The translations under genes and the position numbers were made by a program. The notes beneath the pieces are model-generated. The model saw only the letters and a list, made by a program, of their open reading frames with translations. It made no database searches and was not told where the DNA came from. Shown here in pieces: positions 27,023 through 34,185 of a DNA stretch of 41,461 bases (position 1 is its first letter; every line of letters begins with the position of its first letter). This stretch comes from Candidatus Hodarchaeota archaeon (GTDB lineage: Archaea; Asgardarchaeota; Heimdallarchaeia; Hodarchaeales; Hodarchaeaceae): the NCBI GenBank assembly GCA_016839665.1, contig JAEOTU010000059.1, positions 1 to 41,461 of the forward strand, written 5' to 3'.

Positions 27023-28081
27023 ATGAGTTCCCGTGAAGACATTCCACAAAATCAGATGTTTCAATTCCGTTTGACAATTGAAGAGTGGATGGCAACAGAA
27101 TTCGAGCGCGTGACAATCCAACATGAAAACTTGCTGGATGTAATTGATCGAGTTCGATTTTATGGAGTGAACGGTCTGATTCAAAGAGGAAATAAAAAAA
27201 TCAGTCCGTTTTATTTTCAATTAATTCAACAAGAAGAAGAAGATTTTCTACTAATTGCGTTTGCTATTCCTATATTTCAATCTTTGGATTCAATTGCTTT
27301 ACAGACAGGAATGGAGTATTTTACAGCAGTAACTAGACAAGTGTTGTGCGACAAGATACCAGTTTTTGAAGCAGAGGTCAATGCTCTTACTGATATTAAG
27401 CGACTTCGTCCTCTTCGTTATCAGAAGCGTGAAATTATTCCATATAAGGATTTTACAGAAAAAATTGAAGTCCAGTTAAGAATGAAAGTAAAGATGGGCC
27501 TTCAAATAATCCCTACTGCCTCAATTGATGAAAAAATTATGTCTGAACAGATGAAGCACTTGAAGGAACTCCGAACTGCTAAGAAAGCGTTAGCTAATAT
27601 TAAATCTAGCCTTAAAGAGTATTCCCAACAAATAGCAAAGAAATATCGAATCAATGTAAAGGCTTATCTCTTTCAGACTACCTTGGAAAGCCTCTTTGAG
27701 CCAATTTTTATTCCAATATTTACATTAAACTCCTCCAATCAGGCTCATGAGCTTTTTTCGGTGCTTGTGCTTACAGAGGAAATCATTAACCGAATTGATG
27801 AAAGACAATTAGAAATTTTACTTGCTCATGAGATTATACATGATCTAATAAAAGGAAAATTCTCCCGGGGTGCCCTTGAAAGAGAAATCTTTCTAATTCT
27901 ATCTGAAGATGGAAAACGCGGCCCAGAAAATTACATTGAAAGAGAACTAAGTAAATTTTATGATTTACAAGAGGTTGAAGAAGCACAAGGAGCTATAAGA
28001 ACAATAATTGAAGAGCTGTTACAGGAGAATTATCCAGTCCTAAATCTTGATGACGATAATCTATCACAAAAAAGAAAGTGA
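27023..28081 (+). CDS. Unknown protein with an HExxH motif, possible M48-like metallopeptidase
   Basis: A 352-residue soluble protein. Near the C-terminus is LLAHEIIHDLIKGKF, with H269-E270-x-x-H273, the zinc motif of gluzincins. The preceding text (HELFSVLVLTEEIINRIDERQLEILLAHEIIH) runs like M48 peptidases, which have a strand, a helix and then the active helix. A downstream Glu in RGALEREIF (about 286-288) could be a third ligand, but spacing is shorter than typical. Residues 165-215 are a charged helical stretch, probably coiled coil. No membrane helix is seen, unlike HtpX. Its stop codon overlaps the next gene's possible GTG start (GTGA at 28078-28081), which suggests translational coupling to the ATPase E subunit. 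The family is otherwise unknown to me. Confidence 0.65.
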   Translation: MSSREDIPQNQMFQFRLTIEEWMATEFERVTIQHENLLDVIDRVRFYGVNGLIQRGNKKISPFYFQLIQQEEEDFLLIAFAIPIFQSLDSIALQTGMEYFTAVTRQVLCDKIPVFEAEVNALTDIKRLRPLRYQKREIIPYKDFTEKIEVQLRMKVKMGLQIIPTASIDEKIMSEQMKHLKELRTAKKALANIKSSLKEYSQQIAKKYRINVKAYLFQTTLESLFEPIFIPIFTLNSSNQAHELFSVLVLTEEIINRIDERQLEILLAHEIIHDLIKGKFSRGALEREIFLILSEDGKRGPENYIERELSKFYDLQEVEEAQGAIRTIIEELLQENYPVLNLDDDNLSQKRK

Positions 28082-28086
28082 ATAAC

Positions 28087-28704
28087 ATGACTGAAAATAA
28101 ATTCTTTGAAACTGAAATCATTCAAGAGGCCAAAAACCAAGCTAAGGATATTATACAAGAAGCAGAAGGTGAAGCAACCAAGATTCTAGACCAAGTTCAA
28201 AATGAAAATGTGAGGATAACACGAGAAAGGTTGGTTGAAATAGAAAAAGCAGAAGAACAAAAGGCAAAACATGAATTGTCCAGGTTACGTCTGAAGAATA
28301 AGATTGAGTTGATGAATGTTAAAGAGAGTTTATTGGAACACATCTTTATGGAGAGTTTAAAACGAATTAAGGGGTTCCAGGATCAGAAATCAGAGATTTA
28401 TAGGACCTCCTTAACCAATAAAATCATACAAGGTGGGGTTTCTCTATTGGGTGGAGAATTAATTATCGAACTTGCAGCTGATGACGTTTCCCTGATCGAT
28501 ATTGGTCATCTTGAATCACAAATTACGAAGATTAGTGGTGCTAAAACCACAATCAAAGTAACTCCAGCTGAAGCTGATACTATCAAGGGTGGGTTAATAA
28601 TTCGTAAGGGATCCCTGTCTGTTGATAATACCCATGAGTCAATATTTAATCGACGGAAAGAAATTATACGAAATAGAGTACATGATATTCTATATTCCGA
28701 ATGA
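28087..28704 (+). CDS. atpE: A/V-type ATP synthase subunit E (peripheral stalk)
   Basis: A 205-residue protein with the subunit E layout: a long charged coiled coil at the N-terminus (IIQEAKNQAKDIIQEAEGEA, EIEKAEEQKAKHELS) then a globular C-terminal domain containing TPAEADTIKGGLIIRKGSLSVDNT and NRRKEIIRNRVHDIL, which match the family ending. Subunit E pairs with H (or G) to form the stator of the archaeal ATPase. The remaining ATPase subunits are not in this window, so the gene stands apart from the usual operon. I use ATG 28087; GTG 28078 overlaps the upstream stop and would add three residues. It may be the main E subunit, or an E-like stalk reused by the HExxH neighbour. Confidence 0.8.
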   Translation: MTENKFFETEIIQEAKNQAKDIIQEAEGEATKILDQVQNENVRITRERLVEIEKAEEQKAKHELSRLRLKNKIELMNVKESLLEHIFMESLKRIKGFQDQKSEIYRTSLTNKIIQGGVSLLGGELIIELAADDVSLIDIGHLESQITKISGAKTTIKVTPAEADTIKGGLIIRKGSLSVDNTHESIFNRRKEIIRNRVHDILYSE

Positions 28705-28927
28705 AACCTATTTTTATCAAAGAGCTTTGACTAAACACTTAAGCTATTTAGGAAATTGAAACCTCTTTGATCCAAATTATTGAAACGGAGTAAAATCAGA
28801 CCAACTCCTTGAAAGCGGGGAACTCCAATCACACAACAAAAAAAATCATAAAAGTTATAGATATTTATAGAAAAGAGCAGAATAGTCCTTTTATCTGAAA
28901 CAGGACAAAAATGTTAATCGTACTAGG

Positions 28928-29635
28928 ATGAAACTTCGAATGACAAAACTATTAGCAAAAAAAATGATTTTATTGGTAATAATTGTCATTTCTAGTGGGA
29001 TAGATGCCACATTTTTCTCCATTGAAGTTCAAGGTACCGCAAACGATTCTTCAGCGGAATTACTAACTATTGAAGAATTAAATCTTGAGGTAAAATATCA
29101 AAATAAGTTTCGGACATTGAATTATTTCATTTTCGAAGCCCAAATTGCTGAAGAACAAGATCCACGTCCTCAGTTGCTGAATAAATCTACTATTCGCATT
29201 AATACGACTTTTTCAACTATTATCGGTCAATCAGAGAGTATAATCATCCATGAATTTGTAGTCGAAGTGTATGAAGTTACCTCAGGAAATTTTACATTAG
29301 CTGCTGGGCTTAAGTCTTATCATTCTACTGAGCCAATAGAATTAGTTCTAGCACCTAACTCATCTAAATCTGAAGTAATAGTCATTGACTCTTTAGAATT
29401 ACCCGATTACGGCACTTATAAATTTGCCTTTCGTGTACGGTATCATATTTTCGAGGGAGATGAAACACCAACAGATTATTATTTTCCTCAGAATGAAACT
29501 TTTGAGCTTGTAAAAAGCTATCCGACCCCTCCATATATTATAATCTATGTTTTCGTTTTTGTTGTCTTTGTATTAATACTTCTGATCACTTTTGGGATAT
29601 ATGGAAGCCGTAAATATGAAAAAAGTGAACCCTAA
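28928..29635 (+). CDS. Secreted, membrane-anchored surface protein of unknown function
   Basis: A 235-residue protein with an N-terminal signal-like helix (about 12-32; KKMILLVIIVISSG), an outside domain of about 170 residues, and a C-terminal membrane helix (about 201-226; IIIYVFVFVVFVLILLITF) followed by a short basic tail. The domain is rich in beta strands and has several N-x-S/T sites (for example NDSS, NKST, NTTF, NFT, NETF), compatible with glycosylation on the outer face. No family is recognised. It stands alone; the JAMM gene comes from the other side with a 24-bp gap. Upstream, from 28705, lies a 223-bp gap with an inverted repeat. Confidence 0.75.
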   Translation: MKLRMTKLLAKKMILLVIIVISSGIDATFFSIEVQGTANDSSAELLTIEELNLEVKYQNKFRTLNYFIFEAQIAEEQDPRPQLLNKSTIRINTTFSTIIGQSESIIIHEFVVEVYEVTSGNFTLAAGLKSYHSTEPIELVLAPNSSKSEVIVIDSLELPDYGTYKFAFRVRYHIFEGDETPTDYYFPQNETFELVKSYPTPPYIIIYVFVFVVFVLILLITFGIYGSRKYEKSEP

Positions 29636-29659
29636 AATTCCTGTTTATATGATCAGGTT

Positions 29660-30580
29660 TTAATATGAAGCTGCTTCTTGGATTTGAGTGATTAATCTTA
29701 AATCTGGCATTTTCTGCTGTTTCTGTTGGTAATCTGATAAAAATATGTTTTTGAGTTGGATGTATGTGGTACCAACCATCTTGGAACGGAAAGTGTAGAG
29801 TCCAAGGGTGCCTGAAGTTAATGTTTCATGAAAAATGAACTCGCTATGAGCCAATTCTAGAGGAAACAGGTTTTCGATCATATTATCTGTCTCTATTTGG
29901 TACTCTAAACGAACAAATTGACGAAAGGGTAGATTGACTGATATTTGCACTTGAAATAGCTGATCTATAAGAATATTTGTTTCTCCGCTAATCATAATAG
30001 TAATTCCCTTCCAAGATACTTCTGTTTCGGAGCTTATTACTGGAGTTGCAGGTATTAGAGGTATTGGAACAAGATACAATTCTGAGGTAAGAGATTCAAG
30101 AATTGACAAAAAATCAAATTCTTGATCAAAATAATACTCTACTGTAATAGGATGCGGTTTTTTTTCATCAAGTTGATAAATATTGAATCCTGAGAACTTT
30201 TTTGTGACTTTCATTGGATCTAATACGAGAGCAAAAGCTTTTGGATGCATTTTCTGGTACAATCTTTGTGTTTGGATGTCTGTTCCTGATAGAAAAAGAC
30301 CAAGTCCAGGATGAGTATGTGCCCATCCTACAATCACTTCACCTTGCTCTATCCTGCTAAATGAAATCAATGAGAATACTTTTTCATAATCTGTAATATC
30401 AACAAAAAATGCGGTTCCAGCTCCAATTGGAACAATGTCAGTTACCAAAATCTCATTTTCCGTAATTCGTCCAAGAACTAAACCAATACATTCTTTCCAG
30501 TCTTGAGAGTTAAGGGGATTAGCATTTTCTAGAGCAAATCGTAAGAATTTTTCATAAACTGTTCGTGGTATCCTTATCAT
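29660..30580 (-). CDS. Rpn11-like JAMM (MPN+) isopeptidase
   Basis: A 306-residue protein with a full JAMM zinc-protease motif: E30 in WKECIGLVLG, then H88-T-H90-P with S98 and D101 in GWAHTHPGLGLFLSGTDIQTQ. The core copies eukaryotic Rpn11/CSN5 (GWYHSHPGFGxWLSGxDxxTQ), including the Ser-Gly-x-Asp spacing, closer than to bacterial JAMM proteins. JAMM enzymes cut isopeptide bonds of ubiquitin-like modifiers. The MPN core ends near residue 150; the remaining about 150 residues (VEYYFDQEFDFLS onward) form a separate mixed domain that I do not recognise. It is last in a four-gene operon after trmI (10-bp gap). No ubiquitin, E1 or E2 gene is in the window, so the substrate is inferred. Confidence 0.85.
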   Translation of the reverse strand: MIRIPRTVYEKFLRFALENANPLNSQDWKECIGLVLGRITENEILVTDIVPIGAGTAFFVDITDYEKVFSLISFSRIEQGEVIVGWAHTHPGLGLFLSGTDIQTQRLYQKMHPKAFALVLDPMKVTKKFSGFNIYQLDEKKPHPITVEYYFDQEFDFLSILESLTSELYLVPIPLIPATPVISSETEVSWKGITIMISGETNILIDQLFQVQISVNLPFRQFVRLEYQIETDNMIENLFPLELAHSEFIFHETLTSGTLGLYTFRSKMVGTTYIQLKNIFLSDYQQKQQKMPDLRLITQIQEAASY

Positions 30581-30590
30581 AATAATCTTA

Positions 30591-31382
30591 TCATCTCAGT
30601 TCGGAATTTATACGAATGGAATGGATAAGGATACCAGAATAAACAAGATCACGGAAAACAGGCCTCATTACATGTCTATCTGGATTCACATTGAAGTTCC
30701 TTCGAGTTATTTCAAAAGTTGTTAGATGAAATAAGTCTTGATTTTTTCTTATTTGGGCAACTGTTTGTTCAACTTGGCCCCAATTTGGAACAAAGCATAT
30801 AAGATGTCCCCCTCCTTTAAGAACAGCAGCGATATTGTCAATAGCTTCGTATGGAGTCGAGAAATCTAGGAAAAACGCGTCTAATGGTTCTTCTACATCA
30901 AAAGAGGAACGAATATCTTGAACAGTAAAAGTAACATATTTAACTAACCCAGTTCTTGACAGATTCTCTTTAGCATTAGCAAGATGGTGAGGATTTATAT
31001 CAAAAGAGAACACATAGCCAGTAGGACTGACATAATAGGCGAGAAAAGCCGTTAAAGCGCCAGATCCAGTACCAGCTTCTCCAACCTTCATTCCAGGGCC
31101 AACACCAGCGATACTACACGCGATAGCACAGTCATCTTCGTAAAGGATTTGCGTTTTTAGTCGAAAATGGCGTAAAAAATCACGAGGAGAAGGATTTAAA
31201 AGGGCAACCCGTCCTTTGGTCAAAGAAAGAATATCACCAAACTTTCTGCCAATGCACTCATTATGGTTAATTTTCCCAAGATGTGTAGAGAGTTCACTAT
31301 CTTTACTGAGGGAAAATATCCAAGATTTAGAGTGACGTTGAGTCAATTCTAATGCTTGGACGATATCTCCTTCTTTAAGCAT
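30591..31382 (-). CDS. trmI: tRNA (adenine-58-N1)-methyltransferase TrmI
   Basis: A 263-residue SAM-dependent methyltransferase. The SAM site is VGEAGTGSGALTAFLAYYV, with acidic loop SFDINPHHLANAKENL; the catalytic Asp is in LDAFFLDFSTPYEAI; the N-terminal RNA-binding beta domain is about 75 residues (FGDILSLTKGRVALLNPS). The archaeal enzyme methylates A58, and often A57, in the T-loop of tRNA. The length matches archaeal TrmI (about 255). It lies between a small unknown gene (15-bp gap) and the JAMM gene (10-bp gap) in one minus-strand operon. Function is well supported. Confidence 0.92.
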   Translation of the reverse strand: MLKEGDIVQALELTQRHSKSWIFSLSKDSELSTHLGKINHNECIGRKFGDILSLTKGRVALLNPSPRDFLRHFRLKTQILYEDDCAIACSIAGVGPGMKVGEAGTGSGALTAFLAYYVSPTGYVFSFDINPHHLANAKENLSRTGLVKYVTFTVQDIRSSFDVEEPLDAFFLDFSTPYEAIDNIAAVLKGGGHLICFVPNWGQVEQTVAQIRKNQDLFHLTTFEITRRNFNVNPDRHVMRPVFRDLVYSGILIHSIRINSELR

Positions 31383-31397
31383 AAAAAGCCCCTCTTG

Positions 31398-31793
31398 CTA
31401 TATTAAGTTTGAAAAAATCTTTGGAGCCTTTTTGAGCTTGACAATAGGGATGAATCGAACCAATCCAGTGTGGACATTTTCCAAGTCCTTTTCCGTTACC
31501 CTATTTAAAAACGACACTTGTGTTTCTTTTGCTTGTAAATCATAGCGAACTAGGGATTTGTTTTGTTCTTCAATCGAGGAGTCACTTGTGATAAAAAAAA
31601 GAACAGGCAACGCTTTGTAATTATAGTATCCAGGAAATATCGCAAACGACCCATAATAAACCTGGGAGTTTTCTGATTCCTCGGAGTACCACTTGAAAAT
31701 AGTCGATGGGCGATCAGGGCTGGAACTCGATACTAAACGGATCAAGTCAGTTAAGCTTTCTAGTTCTATTCCATAGGCACTATCCAGCTGCAT
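31398..31793 (-). CDS. Small protein of unknown function in the longin/TrmI/JAMM operon
   Basis: A 131-residue soluble protein. It appears to be alpha-beta, with strands in QVYYGSFAIFP, YKALPVLFFITS and GLVRFIPIVKLKK. No active-site motif, zinc motif or membrane helix is visible, and I recognise no family. Tight spacing (15 bp before, 15 bp after) ties it to the longin-like gene and trmI. The pattern of a small alpha-beta protein next to a longin-like protein suggests a partner or a degenerate longin or roadblock fold, but I cannot show this. ATG at 31793 is the only start near the N-terminus. Confidence 0.6.
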   Translation of the reverse strand: MQLDSAYGIELESLTDLIRLVSSSSPDRPSTIFKWYSEESENSQVYYGSFAIFPGYYNYKALPVLFFITSDSSIEEQNKSLVRYDLQAKETQVSFLNRVTEKDLENVHTGLVRFIPIVKLKKAPKIFSNLI

Positions 31794-31808
31794 GGTCAGT
31801 CTTCCACT

Positions 31809-32540
31809 TCATCGTTTTAATCCAAAATGATTTAAAAGCTGAATAGCTTCGTCTTCAGACTCTACCATCTGTTTTTTGAATCGTCTCCTGTAGGTTTTCT
31901 TATTAAGATTGTCTACGAGCATTATTATCTTACGTTTTCGTAGAGGTGAGACATGCTCTTCAAAAACAATGAAAAAGATTTCTTTTTGAATATCTGCAAT
32001 AACGTACGCGTCCGAGGGAATATAACCGTCCCCAGTATGTTCTTTAATATTATCATTTTCAACAAAATAGATTCTAACTGGATTAGTTGTAATGAGAGCT
32101 GATAATCGTTTATGGATTTCTATCATCTTATCGCTTGTTAAATCATCCTCATCTTTAAAATCCTTCGCTGTTACTTGGGAGAGATATGATAAGATCAATC
32201 CTTGTGCACGGGCTATTTCTCTTTTAAATGCTCTTTTGAAGATTATACTTATAACCGATGGACGCTCTTTGAGTCGGGGATCAGTTGTGAAAGTTGACAA
32301 CACACGAAAAACATATGCAAGGCATTGATATTCTTCATTTGAAGGAACAGGTAATGGGCCGTAAAGATCGTGAGTGATTTCTTCCCCAATTACAGTCATA
32401 ATACGGATAGAGAGATTTAGCGCCTGATCTTCAGAGACATATGCGCTTGCTGAGTTATATATTACCTGTGGGCCAACATCTGAAAAGCTACTGGCAATTA
32501 TGCCAACAACAGGGCTTTCAGAATTAGGCACCATGATCAT
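31809..32540 (-). CDS. Longin-like domain protein, first gene of the minus-strand operon
   Basis: A 243-residue soluble protein. The N-terminal 55 residues (VVGIIASSFSDVGPQVIYNS, NLSIRIMTVIGEE) follow a strand pattern similar to Asgard longin/NPRL2-like proteins that begin GI-x-ASF-x-GP-x-x-IYNS. This resemblance is from memory. The middle is helical, with a late strand pair (IFFIVFEEH, KRKIIMLVDN) and a basic end (KTYRRRFKKQM). Longin domains in Asgard archaea often accompany small GTPases, but no GTPase gene is in this window. A TATA box lies about 35 bp upstream (32575-32582). The gene may start at ATG 32540 or at the third codon's ATG. Confidence 0.6.
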   Translation of the reverse strand: MIMVPNSESPVVGIIASSFSDVGPQVIYNSASAYVSEDQALNLSIRIMTVIGEEITHDLYGPLPVPSNEEYQCLAYVFRVLSTFTTDPRLKERPSVISIIFKRAFKREIARAQGLILSYLSQVTAKDFKDEDDLTSDKMIEIHKRLSALITTNPVRIYFVENDNIKEHTGDGYIPSDAYVIADIQKEIFFIVFEEHVSPLRKRKIIMLVDNLNKKTYRRRFKKQMVESEDEAIQLLNHFGLKR

Positions 32541-32574
32541 CTAAGTCCTTTGTTAAAAAAACTATACTTTGTGG

Positions 32575-32582
32575 TTTATAAA
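32575..32582 (-). promoter_or_regulatory. TATA box of the longin-like/TrmI/JAMM operon
   Basis: TTTATAAA, read leftward, lies about 35 bp before the ATG at 32540, so transcription should start near 32550 with a very short leader. It is the only clear promoter element before the four closely spaced genes, which supports reading them as one operon. Confidence 0.5.
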
Positions 32583-32625
32583 GGAAACTAGAAATTATCT
32601 TCCAAACAAATATTTTAAATGTTAC

Positions 32626-33711
32626 TTATGAAGTATTAGTCACTCCAGTCATTTGTGTCAGTTTCCGTGCCGCGTTGCTGGTTAACCCTGTTCGTCCAAG
32701 AACTGTATATAACGAACTCATTTTATGGGTCGATTGGAGAGCTTTAACAATAGCTTCAGGAGATATTTCTTCCTTTAGGTCTGCTATGTTGGTCGGGCAG
32801 CCTGCTTTTACAAGAATGTCTTTAATTTGTTGGTAATCCTGACCTTGTAACCGTGCCATCATTATGGTACCCAATGCAACTCGTTCTCCGTGGATTATAT
32901 CTGCATCTGGTGTTTCTGCGGCTAATGCTGCGGAGAACATATGTTCAGAACCATAACCAACACGTATGTCATTTGATGTTCCCATTAATACACCAGCAAT
33001 CAAGAGAGCTTTTAGGACTACATTAACTGCATGCTCAGGATCAATTAGAGCCTCTGAAACTTGACTTTGAAATAGGTTATCGGCGTTTTCCAAGACCCCC
33101 CCAACAAACCGTGAGAATTTCTCTGATTTCATTCGCCAAGCATATTTCCAGTCCCAAATGGCGGTAATCTTTCCGATAGTGTCACCGACTCCTGTAGCCA
33201 AGTAACGGACTAAATCAGGATGGTTCAATATTTTCTCCACATCTGCAAATACTCCAACTGGAGGACGACATTCACCAATAAATGTTTCAGTTGGATCATC
33301 CAGAAAGATAAAAGGAGACGCAACGCCATCATGGGGAGTTGCTGTCGGAACAGAAATCATTTCTATCTTCCGAGATATCTGGTGAAGGCAGTATTTTGCC
33401 ACATCGATGTTTTTTCCTCCTCCAGCACCAATTAGAACATCAGGTTTGAATTGTTCTACAACATCAACATAGGTGTTCGCTGTTTCAAGTTGAGAATTCT
33501 CAATAATGGTTATCTCACAATCCATACCCTGATCAGTAACAACATTAAAAATTTCCTCTCCAACAATATGGCGAGTGTGGGGGCCTGTAAAAATCATTAC
33601 TTTCGGATCTAATCCTAGTGATTTAATAACCTTGGGAATTTTTCCCAAAATCGATTTTCCAATAATAATTGACCTCGGTGAATAGAGATCAAGAATTTCT
33701 GATCCCGTCAT
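32626..33711 (-). CDS. egsA: sn-Glycerol-1-phosphate dehydrogenase
   Basis: A 361-residue NAD(P)H enzyme that makes sn-glycerol-1-phosphate from dihydroxyacetone phosphate, the first committed step of archaeal ether lipids. Visible parts: GAGGGKNIDVAKY (nucleotide loop), SVPTATPHDGVASPFIFL (zinc Asp), GSEHMFSAAL (zinc His) and IIHGERVALGTI (zinc His). I place the start at ATG 33711 (TGSEILDLYSPRSIIIG), since family proteins start here and a TATA box lies at 33761-33768, about 25 bp before the expected start of transcription. An open frame continues 27 codons further up to 33792, but that part overlaps the promoter. It reads the same way as the upstream operon, 85 bp away. Confidence 0.92.
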   Translation of the reverse strand: MTGSEILDLYSPRSIIIGKSILGKIPKVIKSLGLDPKVMIFTGPHTRHIVGEEIFNVVTDQGMDCEITIIENSQLETANTYVDVVEQFKPDVLIGAGGGKNIDVAKYCLHQISRKIEMISVPTATPHDGVASPFIFLDDPTETFIGECRPPVGVFADVEKILNHPDLVRYLATGVGDTIGKITAIWDWKYAWRMKSEKFSRFVGGVLENADNLFQSQVSEALIDPEHAVNVVLKALLIAGVLMGTSNDIRVGYGSEHMFSAALAAETPDADIIHGERVALGTIMMARLQGQDYQQIKDILVKAGCPTNIADLKEEISPEAIVKALQSTHKMSSLYTVLGRTGLTSNAARKLTQMTGVTNTS

Positions 33712-33760
33712 TTCAATGCTGTCCTTGTAGCAACGCCCATTTGGGAACATTGGCACAATA

Positions 33761-33768
33761 TTTATAAA
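33761..33768 (-). promoter_or_regulatory. TATA box of the glycerol-1-phosphate dehydrogenase gene
   Basis: TTTATAAA reads leftward within the N-terminal extension of the long open frame. With a start of transcription about 25 bp downstream (near 33736), the mRNA would begin about 25 bp before the ATG at 33711. This argues against the upstream starts at 33792 and 33750. Confidence 0.55.
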
Positions 33769-33792
33769 CTCTGTGTGTATGGGAGTGTACAA

Positions 33793-34185
33793 GGGAATTT
33801 CGATTAGAAAAAGTTCTTCTTCCTAAACATTTTGCTGAAATATAACTATTTCTTGTTATACTTTCGATTACCTTCACATTTAAGCTTCCAATTTACCCTC
33901 TTACATCATTATATTTAATTACACTCTTTAAAATCAATTAAAACCAAGATTATGTGCATATGACGAAGGAATAATTCTAAATGACTTTCTTTATCTGTAC
34001 TTGGACTTAATTCATATAAATTCTCTCTACTTCACCTATTGCTGTCCAATCATGTTGTTAAACTACTCCCATTCTCTTTAATCTGATGTTTCCATATGGG
34101 AACTGAATACACTTCCTTGAAATAATTAGGAATTGATTCTATTCTCAATTTAGTGTCAAATAATAAGTAATAGAGGTATAATATT
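33793..34185. other. AT-rich intergenic region before aCPSF1
   Basis: About 390 bp with no open frame of note. It separates the divergent G1P dehydrogenase and aCPSF1 genes. GAGGT at 34173-34177 lies eight bases before the aCPSF1 ATG as a ribosome-binding site. CATATAAA at 34013-34020 could be a TATA element, which would leave a leader of about 140 nt; the evidence for this is weak. No repeats or RNA gene seen. Confidence 0.4.
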
